Shown here: positions 9,478 to 19,900 of the stretch, one piece after another
How the letters are laid out: each line of letters opens with the position of its first letter
How positions within the stretch are numbered: the first letter of the stretch is position 1
DNA from: Seminavis robusta
Taxonomy: Eukaryota > Bacillariophyta > Bacillariophyceae > Naviculales > Naviculaceae
Direction of reading: 5' to 3'
Assembly: GCA_903772945.1 (NCBI GenBank)
Contig: CAICTM010000736.1
Coordinates: forward strand, 1-50,704
Length of the DNA stretch: 50,704 nt
Program-made: the position numbers and the translations under genes
Notes under the pieces: generated by a model
Told to the model about the DNA's origin: nothing
The model's input: the letters and a program-made list of their open reading frames with translations, nothing else
The model's database searches: none

Positions 9478-9778
9478 TGCAACAATCATGATCTACAACT
9501 TGAGCGGGTTAAAGAATCACTTGACAAAGCAATTTGTGCTCGCAAGGGTTTGTGGTGGCGGAAAAATATATTGCAGGGCTTGTAGAGAAATACGGCTACA
9601 GTAAATGAAATGCTTCTGTGTCATTGTCGACGTACTGTATTAGCCAGTGGTCTACCTACTGATCCTCCAGATTCTCCTCTTTGTACATGTATTGCAGCAA
9701 TCTCAAATGCGATCCTCTTCTATCTGTCTTTCTGCCGAGGTATCGCAGCTCCCGCTGACTTAAAATGGCAAATATTCT

Positions 9779-9864
9779 GTCTGTGGGATCCCCCTGGTTT
9801 TTGTCTGTGGGATCCCCTCATTTTGTGTCTGTGGGATCCCCTATTCCGGTGAAGCCAGGGTATA
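9779..9864. repeat. GTCTGTGGGATCCCC repeat cluster, three units plus tail
   Basis: Three copies of GTCTGTGGGATCCCC separated by short T-rich spacers, then CCGGTGAAGCCAGGGTATA. Same orientation and same tail as 8721-8785. Confidence 0.85.
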
Positions 9865-10043
9865 AGGATAGAGATAATGTAAGCTGGCAAAACTGGAAAT
9901 TGAAGGTTCAATAAAAGTCAGGGGTAGGAATATATCAATGTAATTTAAGGTTAGTGCACTCAGGACAAAAACACAGTTGTAAATTTAGAGTTACCCGATC
10001 GAATGATAGCTGCAAATTATGGGTTAGCCCGTGGCACGCCAAT

Positions 10044-10231
10044 GCTAGCTTAATTAATATAAAACAGAAGGTTACAATGAGGGAATGATAGTGGGCGGCA
10101 ACACACGACGAAGTCGGGCGACGAAGTCGGGTGTTGTCGCCAGGGCTAGCTTAAATAAAAAAGAAGGTTATAATGAGGGAATGATACCGGGCGGCAACAC
10201 ACGACGAAGTCGGGTGTTGTCGCCAGGGCTA
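10044..10231. repeat. tandem repeat of 101 and 87 bp containing a hairpin
   Basis: Units at 10044-10144 and 10145-10231 each run GCTAGCTTAA ... GAGGGAATGATA ... ACACGACGAAGTCGGGTGTT ... GGGCTA. Each includes GGCGGCAACAC and GTGTTGTCGCC, which pair as an 11-bp stem with one G-T pair. The first unit has an internal 14-bp duplication of GCGACGAAGTCGG type. Confidence 0.8.
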
Positions 10232-10494
10232 CCTTGAAAGAAGGATGCAATCTCCAACACGATCCTCTTTCTTCTATTTGTCTTTCTGCCGAGGTATCGC
10301 AGCTCCCGCTGACTTATTTGGTTGACATGGAACGCCCGTGAAGCGGCAATTTGGCAACTTTGAGTCCAAGTCCGTGAGGTTCTGAAAAAGCCTTTTCAGA
10401 CTTGATGCTTAGGGTTAAGAATGAAGATAGCCCAGCCCAACAAGCACGACAACATAACAACCCACATCGACCAACCCAAACTACCATCATCAAG

Positions 10495-13400
10495 ATGCCG
10501 GTCCAACCCAAGCTCCGACGGATCGTAGCTCCACCGGGGCGACCCCCTCTGAACCTGTTTACAGGAGAGACTCCTACGGAAGTGGCGTATGAAGCAGTTC
10601 GGTCTCATTTGGCCAAGGCGGATCCAGCCTCGTGCGCCACAGATCCTCCCACTCCTCCTGGCCGCATGCAGCTCTTGACGGTTCATCCCAGCCAACCCTT
10701 GGTGGCGTACTATATGGAAGAGCATCAGACGCTGCCAACAGCAACATCACCCGCTACGCCTCTGCCCGCACCAATCAAAGTGATTCAAGTACAGCATTTG
10801 CAGACGCGCAATGTCTTGTGGTCCGTCTACTTGTCGGATATGGCCTCGATGCTCTTTGACTACGATCCCATGGCCAAGGATGCCGTCAAGAAATTCCCAC
10901 ATGCCATCAAGACATTGGGACAGATCCAATCGATGCAGTTCTTTGACCCATCCACTCTCTACTTTTCTGGAATGGCAGATCCAGCAGATCAGGCCACTGT
11001 CGCTGGAGTGGAGCGATGGCAAACACTCCTGGTCCAATTTGACAAGCGCATTGTCATGCTCAATCTACGCAAGGGACCGTCCTCTGTGGCACTCATGCCT
11101 CCCGGAAAGGGACGAGCCGCACGCAATTTTTATTCGCCCATTCTCTGTCACTTGACCAAAGAAACTGGATTGAACTCACCTCCGAGTAGCAACGCATTGC
11201 CACTCACCAAATCACTACTCTTGCTGGGATGCGGCGATGGAACCTTCAAATGTTATGATTGGAAAAAATCCAAATTGCAAAAATCCATCAAGGGATTGGG
11301 AAAAAATGATTGGATTGTACAGTTGATTGCCGCAAATCCGTACCCGTCCTTGGAGGACCCAGGAGACACGTCGTCGTCCTCCCCCACCACCTTGTCCGAA
11401 GAGGAGGATCCCAACAGTGGCGACAATCCGAACAGCAACAACCCGCAATCCACCAGCAGTGTCAGCAAAGTAAGGCGGTTCATTACCGTCACCAAGAAGG
11501 GAACGGCCTATTTGATTGAAGTGGTCGTCAGCTCCGATGGCATTGATATCCGCCCTCCATTGGCAAGGTTTGAGGGAGGAGCGTCGCCAGCACTCCTCAC
11601 GGGTCTCGATACAGCAGCCGGAAGTGCGGGAGCTGAAGGACAGTATCATTGGGAACATCAATTACTCACATTTGATCCAGACCGTGACCTCTTTCTTTGG
11701 GGCATGCCATCATCAAAGTCAAAACAATCCCAAAAGATTCTCTGTTGGGATTTGACCAATATCCACGAAGAAAAGCTTCTATCCGAAAAAAGCAACAATG
11801 CAGCCGGCAACAAACCCAGTGTCTACAAACCAGAACCAACCCTTGTCATTCAATTTCCTTTTGAAGCCGAAGTGGCCGCCTTTCCCGCGTGGTCTCATGT
11901 GGCATTCCCCGACGATGCCATTGTCTGTGCTGTCGTGACCAGCAAGGGCGACCTGCACATTATGGGAGCCACGACGCAAGGGACCAGCGGAACGGGGGCC
12001 ACAGTTCAAGCCAGCGCCATTACATCGACGAATGTACGAGCCGTCATTGAACGAGATTCTGGCATGGCATCGGCGCCAATTCTGCAAGCGTACTTTGTCG
12101 GATGTGCGCCGCTATGGGATTCGGGCGTGCTGCTCCTGGGCAGTAACGTGGGAGTAGTCATGGTGGACTTTGAACGAGAATTCGTCGTACCTGGCAGTCG
12201 TCATAATCACTTCGGAGCTGGTCTAGGGCATTTGGGAAAATCTGTACTATTTACCAAACACTCGACGATTGTCTATGGCAGTGTCGATGCCTTTCGGGCC
12301 AACCCTGTGGGACGCATGGAAGTCAAGAATCTCTATGATGTTTATGAATCTCCCGCGGCTACACATCTACCTTTGGAGGTGCAAAAGAGACCCTTTCGGC
12401 TGCCACCCAGCTTTTTGCCGAGCCCTTCAGGCATGTATGTTTGTCTATTTTGGGGCGAGGAAATGAGATACGAAGTCTTGCATGTCCCGAGTGTTTTGCA
12501 GCGCGTATCACAGCGCGGCTCGGACTCGGCATCCTTTTCTGCCGCAGTTGCAACAGGCACAGGTGTCAGTTCATTTGCCTGGCTGGGAGAAAACGATGTC
12601 TTTGCAATCATCCATTCTCCGAAAGCCGAAAAGCTGGGCCGAGGGACCAATGTGGATGCTGCATATCCAGGTACCGGAGAGGGCAAGGACTTTGCTGCCA
12701 TGTCGGCCCAAAAACTGAAGGAAATCACGGATATTCGCAACTTGGGAAACAATCTCAAGGATCTCGCGAACGTCAAAGATCTCGCTGTGAACACAACCAA
12801 GGTTGCGACCAAAGTCGGAGTGGGGACTGTCAAGATCACGGCAGGCGCTACCATCGCAGTGGCAGGTGCCACCGCCAATGTGGTGGGAACTGCTGCCGGC
12901 AAGACGGTTGGAGTAGTCAAGAAAACGGGTGGGGTTTTTGGTGGATTGTTCCGTTCGGGCAAAAGCAAGAAAGGATCCGACGAAACTGCCACCATCACTG
13001 CCACCGAGGAGGAAGATTTGGATGAAAAACCCGCAGTGATGACACCAACTCCTATGATGCAACCGGGAATGTATGATCCAAATGCCAACGTTTCAAAGGA
13101 CAAGAAGGCGTATGTGGAATTTAAAGAATTGGTGCCAGTAGAGACCAATCAGTCAGCTCTGACGAGTAGCATTGCCCCCGCGACAGCATCGACGCTCGGA
13201 GAACTAGCGCTCCGCGGTGGCAATCGGATACCACCGCAAGTTTTGTTTGGAGGTCCTGTTTTGTGTGTGGGCTGCCGCTCCGAAGAGGAGGAAGGAATGG
13301 CATATTTTTATACGCCGAAGAAGGGAGCGACAGACAACAGCGCGGCTTCGTTTGTCTCGTCAGGTCCTTCTCTCCCATACCCAGATCTGGTTGTGTGGGA

Positions 13401-14364
13401 TGACGATGGCGAATTGTGCGCTGTTGTGATTCAGTCCAGGGTTGCAGTCTACTTGTCGGAACAACCAGATTTCGTCTTGCTGGGAACTGTGCGGGTCGGG
13501 TCACCGGGTGATCCAGATGGAGCTGCCATGAGTGTGAAATTCATGCACGGGGTTCTCTACTGCTGCACCCGCAATTCAATTGAATGCGTCTTTCTTGGCG
13601 ACACCAGCGGCGGAATCTGCCATCTGGACAGCCTCACCATCGCATCCACAACTGTCCACCAAATCCCAAGCTCGTCAATTTTGACCGCATACACGTCATT
13701 GACTCCGCCAACACTGCCAATGCCTTTGAATCATCCTGTGATTCTGGGTTATCAAAGCGGCAGCCTCATTGTTTCCACAACCAGAGGATTGATTGCCATT
13801 CCTTTGAGCCACCCGTTGCTGAGGATCGGATCTTTGCTTGCCGCAGGGCAATCTATCCGTGCTGTGAAGTGGTTTGATGCAGTACCCGATTCTGACCACG
13901 AAGAATTGGCCATGTTCTTGGAACGGCGTGGATATCCCGAACTTGCCATTGATTTGCCTGGGCTCTCGCTCGAAACCATGATTGATTTTGCCATGCGTTA
14001 TCAGGATCTTGATCGCCTCGAACAAATCGTTGAAACGTTTGGAGTTTCAGGCCTCCGCGCAATTGACATGGGTAGAGGCGTGTCCGGAGGTATCTTTGGT
14101 CCAGAGGAATATGGGCATAGCATTGTCGTTTGCGTTGGCACTTATCTACTCGCACATGGCAAGACCGAGCTTGTTCGAAGAATGGCGGTAGAGTGCCTGA
14201 AATATGGAGAAGCCAAGAAGGATGCGTTTATGCTGGCCACGTTGATGCTTGGTGTTGAAGGCAGTGACGCAAAGAGATTGATTGGCAGGGCTGTCCAGGA
14301 TGCTGGCGATGATTGGGCCATGGCGAGCTATGTCCGAAACCACATAATACCCAATGCAAGATAA
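10495..14364 (+). CDS. TWD40-2-like subunit of the TSET/TPLATE coat complex
   Basis: A 1289-residue protein in one exon. The N-terminal half is beta-propeller-like (LLLLGCGDGTFKCYDWKK, LLLGSNVGVVMVDFE); the C-terminal part is an alpha-solenoid. Landmarks of plant TWD40-2 (TTRAY-type, related to COPI alpha/beta') are recognisable: a second propeller region with DLVVWDDDGELCAVV and NSIECVFL, then IAIPLSHPLLRIGSLLAAG, IRAVKWF, HEELAMFLERRGYPELAIDL and MRYQDLDRL near residues 1100-1170. TSET is an ancient vesicle-coat complex working at the plasma membrane in plants. A Gly/Ala/Val-rich insert at about residues 745-820 is odd. An in-frame upstream Met at 10402 adds 31 residues of low-complexity sequence; I prefer MPVQPK at 10495. 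It is convergent with the transporter gene at 14994-16947. The identification is from remembered family motifs and needs a profile search. Confidence 0.7.
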   Translation: MPVQPKLRRIVAPPGRPPLNLFTGETPTEVAYEAVRSHLAKADPASCATDPPTPPGRMQLLTVHPSQPLVAYYMEEHQTLPTATSPATPLPAPIKVIQVQHLQTRNVLWSVYLSDMASMLFDYDPMAKDAVKKFPHAIKTLGQIQSMQFFDPSTLYFSGMADPADQATVAGVERWQTLLVQFDKRIVMLNLRKGPSSVALMPPGKGRAARNFYSPILCHLTKETGLNSPPSSNALPLTKSLLLLGCGDGTFKCYDWKKSKLQKSIKGLGKNDWIVQLIAANPYPSLEDPGDTSSSSPTTLSEEEDPNSGDNPNSNNPQSTSSVSKVRRFITVTKKGTAYLIEVVVSSDGIDIRPPLARFEGGASPALLTGLDTAAGSAGAEGQYHWEHQLLTFDPDRDLFLWGMPSSKSKQSQKILCWDLTNIHEEKLLSEKSNNAAGNKPSVYKPEPTLVIQFPFEAEVAAFPAWSHVAFPDDAIVCAVVTSKGDLHIMGATTQGTSGTGATVQASAITSTNVRAVIERDSGMASAPILQAYFVGCAPLWDSGVLLLGSNVGVVMVDFEREFVVPGSRHNHFGAGLGHLGKSVLFTKHSTIVYGSVDAFRANPVGRMEVKNLYDVYESPAATHLPLEVQKRPFRLPPSFLPSPSGMYVCLFWGEEMRYEVLHVPSVLQRVSQRGSDSASFSAAVATGTGVSSFAWLGENDVFAIIHSPKAEKLGRGTNVDAAYPGTGEGKDFAAMSAQKLKEITDIRNLGNNLKDLANVKDLAVNTTKVATKVGVGTVKITAGATIAVAGATANVVGTAAGKTVGVVKKTGGVFGGLFRSGKSKKGSDETATITATEEEDLDEKPAVMTPTPMMQPGMYDPNANVSKDKKAYVEFKELVPVETNQSALTSSIAPATASTLGELALRGGNRIPPQVLFGGPVLCVGCRSEEEEGMAYFYTPKKGATDNSAASFVSSGPSLPYPDLVVWDDDGELCAVVIQSRVAVYLSEQPDFVLLGTVRVGSPGDPDGAAMSVKFMHGVLYCCTRNSIECVFLGDTSGGICHLDSLTIASTTVHQIPSSSILTAYTSLTPPTLPMPLNHPVILGYQSGSLIVSTTRGLIAIPLSHPLLRIGSLLAAGQSIRAVKWFDAVPDSDHEELAMFLERRGYPELAIDLPGLSLETMIDFAMRYQDLDRLEQIVETFGVSGLRAIDMGRGVSGGIFGPEEYGHSIVVCVGTYLLAHGKTELVRRMAVECLKYGEAKKDAFMLATLMLGVEGSDAKRLIGRAVQDAGDDWAMASYVRNHIIPNAR

Positions 14365-14993
14365 TTATTTTCTAGCCAGACTGTTGTTGTTCTTGGGGTT
14401 GTGTCTGATGCTTTTTCAGTTGTATCGGTACCAGAACTGTGTGCTGTACTGTCGCAGTTACGCTCTTCGTACCGCTAAACTGATTTGCTTGGTGGCAAAA
14501 TATTCTCGTAAGCGAGTGACTCCTCAGTCGCGTCGTCCCTTCTCGGCTCCTTGCAGGGTTGTGTGGTTGGAGGACGGCTGTGAGAGGGTTCAATCGAGCT
14601 GTGAATGCTGATGGCGTGGGATGCGAGAGGCAGTTCTTCGACACCTCTCGTTGGCGTTGGAGTTGCGGCCGAGACCGGCCTCGAGCGTTGGCTACCGGTA
14701 GCAGAGAAGACGAAAGGCCGTGGCCGATTACTCGGCCACGGCCGCTCAAAGGAACATGATTTGAAGCCAGCAATCGGATGCTACTTGTTGTTAACCTACT
14801 CGAACTACTTCAAAACCGAAACACTCCGGACACCGGAAGAGCGAACATCCCCAGAAATTTCATTTCATAGCACTGAACCACAGGAAAAAAGGAACCGCGC
14901 AGAGGGAAAGCAGCATATCATCCACATGTAAAATATACAACACAAAAAACTTGATGGTATCGACCCTGGTGGATAGAGGATTTCCAACACTGC
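14365..14993. other. intergenic between convergent genes, with hairpin
   Basis: The 629 bp between the TWD40-2-like gene and the minus-strand transporter hold a GC-rich tract (about 14540-14750) with the perfect hairpin at 14716-14743 and otherwise nothing recognised. Confidence 0.5.
14716..14743. other. perfect 12-bp stem-loop
   Basis: GGCCGTGGCCGA (14716-14727) and TCGGCCACGGCC (14732-14743) are exact inverted copies around the loop TTAC. It could act in 3'-end formation of one of the convergent transcripts or be a relic of a GC-rich repeat. Confidence 0.6.
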
Positions 14994-16947
14994 TTAGGCA
15001 GCAACTTCTTCGGTGACAAAGGCATCATTTGCATCGTCGGCAGCCTGGACAACTTCCTTGGGAACCTCGACCTTTCCGTGCTTGGAGGCACGAACTTCCA
15101 TGAGTTCCTCGACATCGTCCTTGTTGGGTCCAGTCAAGTCGTAGGCAGCTCCACGGTGGTGGGAGATATCAAGACCGACCTCCTCTTCCAAAGGATCGAC
15201 ACGGAACATGCCAGCAAGCTTCAACAGGAAGAAGAAAGGAGTCATGACAACAGTGACCCAGGCGACAATCCAGGCAACGGCGACGATTTGGCAGATGAAG
15301 AGGTCTCCATTTCCTCCGTAGAACAATCCCGAGGAAGTGATGTTGTATCCAGCAATTGCTTGGAGTTTTGGATCAGAGAAGAATCCAACAGCAATGACAC
15401 CCCACATTCCGTTGGCAAAGTGAACAGGAACGGCATCGACGGCATCATCAATTCGGAGCTTGATCAAGAGTTTGGAGAAACCAAGGTAGACCCATCCACC
15501 AATCATACCAATGATAAGGGCAGCATAGGGTTGAACGACCGAGCATCCGGCAGTGATGGCAACAAGTCCTCCAAGAGCTCCGTTCATGGCCATGGTAAGA
15601 TCGTAAGAAGCTTCACCTGTAGCCATCATGTCGATAATGGTGTCTGTGAACATTGCGGTGACACATCCAGTGGCGGCGGCAATGGTCGTGGTGGCAGCGC
15701 AGAGGGCGGCAACTTGGGCAGATCCTTCGCTGGAAATGACAAGGGCGGAACCAGGGTTGAATCCGTACCATCCGAACCTGAAGAGGGAAAAAGAAATTTA
15801 GTTGAGGAATTGTGTTGATTTTTTATTGTGGAGCGTGCGACCAACAAAACAAAAAAAATTACCAGAGGATGAATGTTCCAAGAATTTGAAGGGCAACAGA
15901 GTGGGCTTGGAATTGGTGGGGTGTCTCCAAGGGGTTTCCGTCTTCATCGTAGAATCGTCCACGACGAGGTCCAAGAACAACGGCAGCAATCAAGGCAGTG
16001 GTTCCTCCAGTCATGTGAACAACACCAGATCCAGCGAAGTCAATGACACCCATTCCACGGAAGTGATCATCATATCCAGTGCGGAAGGCAGTGAGGAATC
16101 CTCCAGTAGCCCAGATAGAGTGGGCAATGACTGGGTAGACGAATCCAGTGAGGAAGACAGAGTAGCAGAGGTAGGCAGACATTTTGCAACGTTCGGCAAC
16201 AGTTCCTGCAACGATGGTGGCGGCAGTGGCGGCAAAGGCGAACTGGAAGAACCATCCGGCGTATTCTTGGTTTTCGGTAATATCAGTGAGGAAGAAGTTA
16301 CCAGTTCCAATAAAGCTCTTGTCATCGACCTGTCCACCATAGGCAAAGGCAAATCCAATGGTGTAGAAACCAAGGGCACCACCGCAGGCATCCAACAAGT
16401 TCTTAAGCATGATATTCTTGACATTCTTTTGACGGACAGATCCGGCACAGAGCATGGCAAATCCAGATTGCATCATGAACACAAGGGCACCCTGTTTATT
16501 GAAAATTATCGAAAGAGCAAATTGGGTTGAGATAACTCAAGGGTATCCTTCACGTTGTTTATTCAACCAATGGTAGATTGGTAGAAGGCAGCCATGGCCA
16601 CTTACAGCAAAGAGGAGGAAGAAGGTATCCACACCAGTAATAATACCCCCTTGGACCGATACGGTTGCGTCAACATGCTGTGAAGAAGTATAGAAAGAAA
16701 CAAAGACAAGAGGTGAGTAAGAGAAGAAAACCAACTGTAACGAGTCCTAAGCATACATGATTGACCGCCATTGTCTCTTCTCTCTTTCCGGCACGGGCCC
16801 AGACCAACGAAAGCCGACCATTGGATGCCTTTCAATCCAATCAAAAACAAAAGTTCAACTTACGGCCCACAAGTCACAGATGGACTGGCTTCCCTCCTCC
16901 ACTTCTAGGCAGTACGCGGTGAAGTTGAACAACTCTTCTTCGGCCAT
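14994..16947 (-). CDS. AMT: ammonium transporter (AMT1-type), 4 exons
   Basis: Exons, 5' to 3' on the minus strand: 16947-16864, 16677-16606, 16491-15863, 15777-14994, giving 522 residues. Introns of 186, 114 and 85 bp all have GT...AG ends and rejoin in frame. The protein is a plasma-membrane ammonium transporter of the Amt/Mep/Rh family with the expected 11 membrane helices. Signatures: DTFFLLFAGALVF, the DFAGSGVVHMTGG block with the first pore histidine, and AVDAVPVHFANGMWGV with the second. The cytosolic tail keeps GLDISHHRGAAY, the part that controls gating in plant AMT1 proteins. Compared with the two plus-strand paralogs, it has an extra first intron and lacks the intron before the ITAGC segment. 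It is convergent with the TWD40-2-like gene. Confidence 0.92.
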
Positions 16948-19900
16948 TGTGAATTCTTTTTTCGATCAATTGATGCAATGAGAATTATCGTTTGACAGTG
17001 TGCCTTTTTTGGTTGCTTGTTGGAAACCAAAGAAAAATTTTATGAGAAGGATGGATGAGATGAATTTTTTCTTTGGTTGGCTTGGTTGGATCTTCTTTCG
17101 TAGGTTTGATGTATTCTTTCTTCTGTAGCAGCTTGCTGAGTAGCACAGCTGCAGTAGAATTTAGTACCAAGTCACACACAATAGGCTCATCTTTTTGGTG
17201 CCGTCAACTCACGAGGAAGTGAAGCTTTGGCGCCTTTCTACAACTGTCTCCAACCAGGAAAGAACTTGGGCAAATTCTGTTGGGGTTGAAGGTACTTCCG
17301 GCAGATACCCAAACAAAGGGGGAACTTTGGAAATGGTCGATGAAAGGGCTACAGTAAGGGAATTCCCACGAGAATAGCATGCTTGCAGTATCTTCAGGTG
17401 GGTATACCGGTAGCAACATACCACTAAGTGACCCTAATAGTCTCCTAACTACCAAAATTTTAAAAGCTATGCATGCTCCCGTGACATCCATAAGCCAATG
17501 AACCGTGACCACTTACATACATGAGCTCCACGAGCCAGTGTTGATACGACGACTTGACTCTGACTAGATGGACTCAGACGACTCAGAAAACTCCGTTTTC
17601 AACCTCGGAAGGACTCGCTAACCTTATTGCCCGTGCCATGATGTCACCCTCACCTTATAAATCTTTGCGAAATTACTGAGATGCGCTCACAGCCTACGAA
17701 TTATGGTCGCTGCAGCAGTGTGCATGTGTGCTGTACACGTACTCAGATAGTCTAGCTTCTAGATACAGTTATTGTCCGGAACCTTTCAACAAGACCAGTC
17801 TAGTGTAATTCCTTATAACATTTTAGAGCCTGCTTCTGTGGATATTGTAAACTTTTGGCTACAATATATCTTTTGAGAGCCTACTGGTACCGGTAAAGAA
17901 TGCTTTAGAGCCTTTGAAGCGAAAATTCTTATTAGCTGGTAAAGGCGGTAATTCACATGATATTATGGTGTTTTAAAGGGGAGAGGCTCTTGAAGGAGAC
18001 TGCTCGGACTGAAACTACATGTTCCACTGTAGCCATAAGATCCATGTATCATATTTTTGCCCAACTTCCTCACGCTCGCTCGCTCGCTCGTGGGGTGGGT
18101 ATGTGGGTATCCTGGTGGATAAGCTTCAATTTATTTGTCATCCCACCAAGTTGGAAACTACAAGCTAGACTAGCTAGAGGCAAGATACTCCCAGTAGAAT
18201 TAGAAACATAAAAATGCTACTGAGGATAACCCAGATTTCTTAGTTTATTTACTTAGTATTATTGACTTAGCCACTCTTGTGTCTTCCTCTGTGGCATACC
18301 GCTAGCTACGATGTACATGTACCGGTATGCTAGCTAGTCAGTGGATTGGACAAGTAATTTGACATGCATGTCGTTAGCAGCTAGACTGGCTTTTGCTTGT
18401 TTCGGAGGTGGGGTAAGCTTTGCTTCAAGACTGAAAATTTGGATCCTTCAGGCGGCGATTTTGTAAGATCTTTGCATGTATGTTCAGCCTTGAAGAGGTG
18501 AAGAGGCGCTTTCAAAATTCTCCTCATTCTTGTCAAAAAAATTTAATGCACTATCGGAAGGACCAATGAAGATCTTCTTCGACCGCGATGCCGCGGCTGT
18601 AACCGTGTACCGTCTTTGGAACAGCCAACCAAAGCAGTCGAAGAGGCCTTGTCGTCTCTGCAAATTCGTTGTTTTAGATCTTCTTACAAGGATCTTGGAT
18701 CGAGGCTAATTCAACAGACGATGACGTTTCTTGTTGCGGCTGACCCGGCATCGGAAAGAATGGATTGATTCAACCAATTGGCAAGCATCTGCGGTGAGCA
18801 AGTAAGCAAGTATGTGCAATAGAAAGAGAAAGAGTGTCAAGCAACTTGAAAGTTGAGTTGGGGATGGATGAAGGGAACTTTGTGGTCGCCTGTCGCCCTC
18901 CTGTGGTTGCAAGGGATTTTGACCAGGCATGATAATAAACCCTGCGATGCTTGCCTGGCAAAAATCAACCGGGATCTCCCTGGGTCCTTATCGGTACCGC
19001 CACCGGAGCTTTGTTGGCGGCGTTTTGCCTTCAGAAGAAACAGTGGGGTAGCTTCCAGCACCAGGGAGTACATTTTTTCTCTTTCTTACTTGTCTCTTGG
19101 CAATCTCGAAGAAGTCCTCTTGCTCTCCCCTGGAAATAACACTCCAGTGCATTGCACCGCTGTGAACCTTCACAATTTATTCAGCTGGCTAAGGTCGTAC
19201 CGGTATGCAAGTCTGCTTCCAGCAAGCTGGCGAAGATTGAGCTACTCATAGTTGGGCAATCAAGGGATATTAATTATATCAAGCTTCCCATCGACGAGAT
19301 TGAGTGTTTCAATTGCAGGAAAATGACGCGATCATCAACCACGGTCGCAGACAAAAAACAATCATAAAAAAAGGTCGCATCTCTGCCTCCCATGCCGATC
19401 GTCATCAGGCACAGCAACCAATTTCGTTTAGATTTTTGTGCTTTCAGCACTCTTGCTGAAATCAAGAAAATGTATTTGTTTGCCTTGGAAAACAAGGGAA
19501 TCTGACAAAGAGAAAAGAAAATAGTGCTCCTTCATTGGTTTCCATCACCCCATCACAGAGCAAGAACAAAGAAGACGCAGTATCTTGCTCTTCTTGGGCC
19601 CTCCAAGGCTTGCTCAATCTGGTTGCACAAGAGAAAACTATCAAGATACTTCATCTTCCATTCGCTTGATCTATGGCATGGCGCTGCTGCATTCCAACAT
19701 TAATGTACCCCAGCTGCTGGAAAGCCTTCAAATTGTGCTCGAGCAACCTGAATGGGAAAATGGAAAATTTCACAGTTTTGGGGCACCTGGACAATCCGCC
19801 AATGTCACAAAGTCTTCAACAGACGAAAATCGTTAATCCGCTGTGAGGGCGTCTTTTTGTTGTCACTGTTCAGTTGGACACAACAATCAACCAGGCTACA

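Larger units (their letters stand above)
9697..10316. repeat. 66-70 bp direct repeats bounding a 484-bp core
   Basis: Copies at 9697-9762 and 10247-10316 both start GCAATCTC, include CTTTCTGCCGAGGTATCGCA and end GCTCCCGCTGACTTA; the second has a 4-bp net insertion. They enclose the second GTCTGTGGGATCCCC cluster and the hairpin-bearing tandem repeat. They are too short for a classical LTR, but the structure looks like a small non-autonomous element or a nested insertion. Confidence 0.7.

Noticed and set aside
9697..10316. LTR pair of a retrotransposon
   Set aside because: The repeats are only 66-70 bp, do not start TG or end CA, and no retroelement coding sequence lies between them.
12342..13148. 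268-codon minus-strand ORF inside the TWD40-2-like gene
   Set aside because: Antisense of a clearly conserved coding frame; no recognisable features of its own.
15078..15818. 246-codon plus-strand ORF opposite the ammonium transporter, and a similar one at 15802-16530
   Set aside because: Ser/Asn/Gly/Asp-rich shadows of the transmembrane-coding strand; they cross the well-supported intron at 15778-15862.
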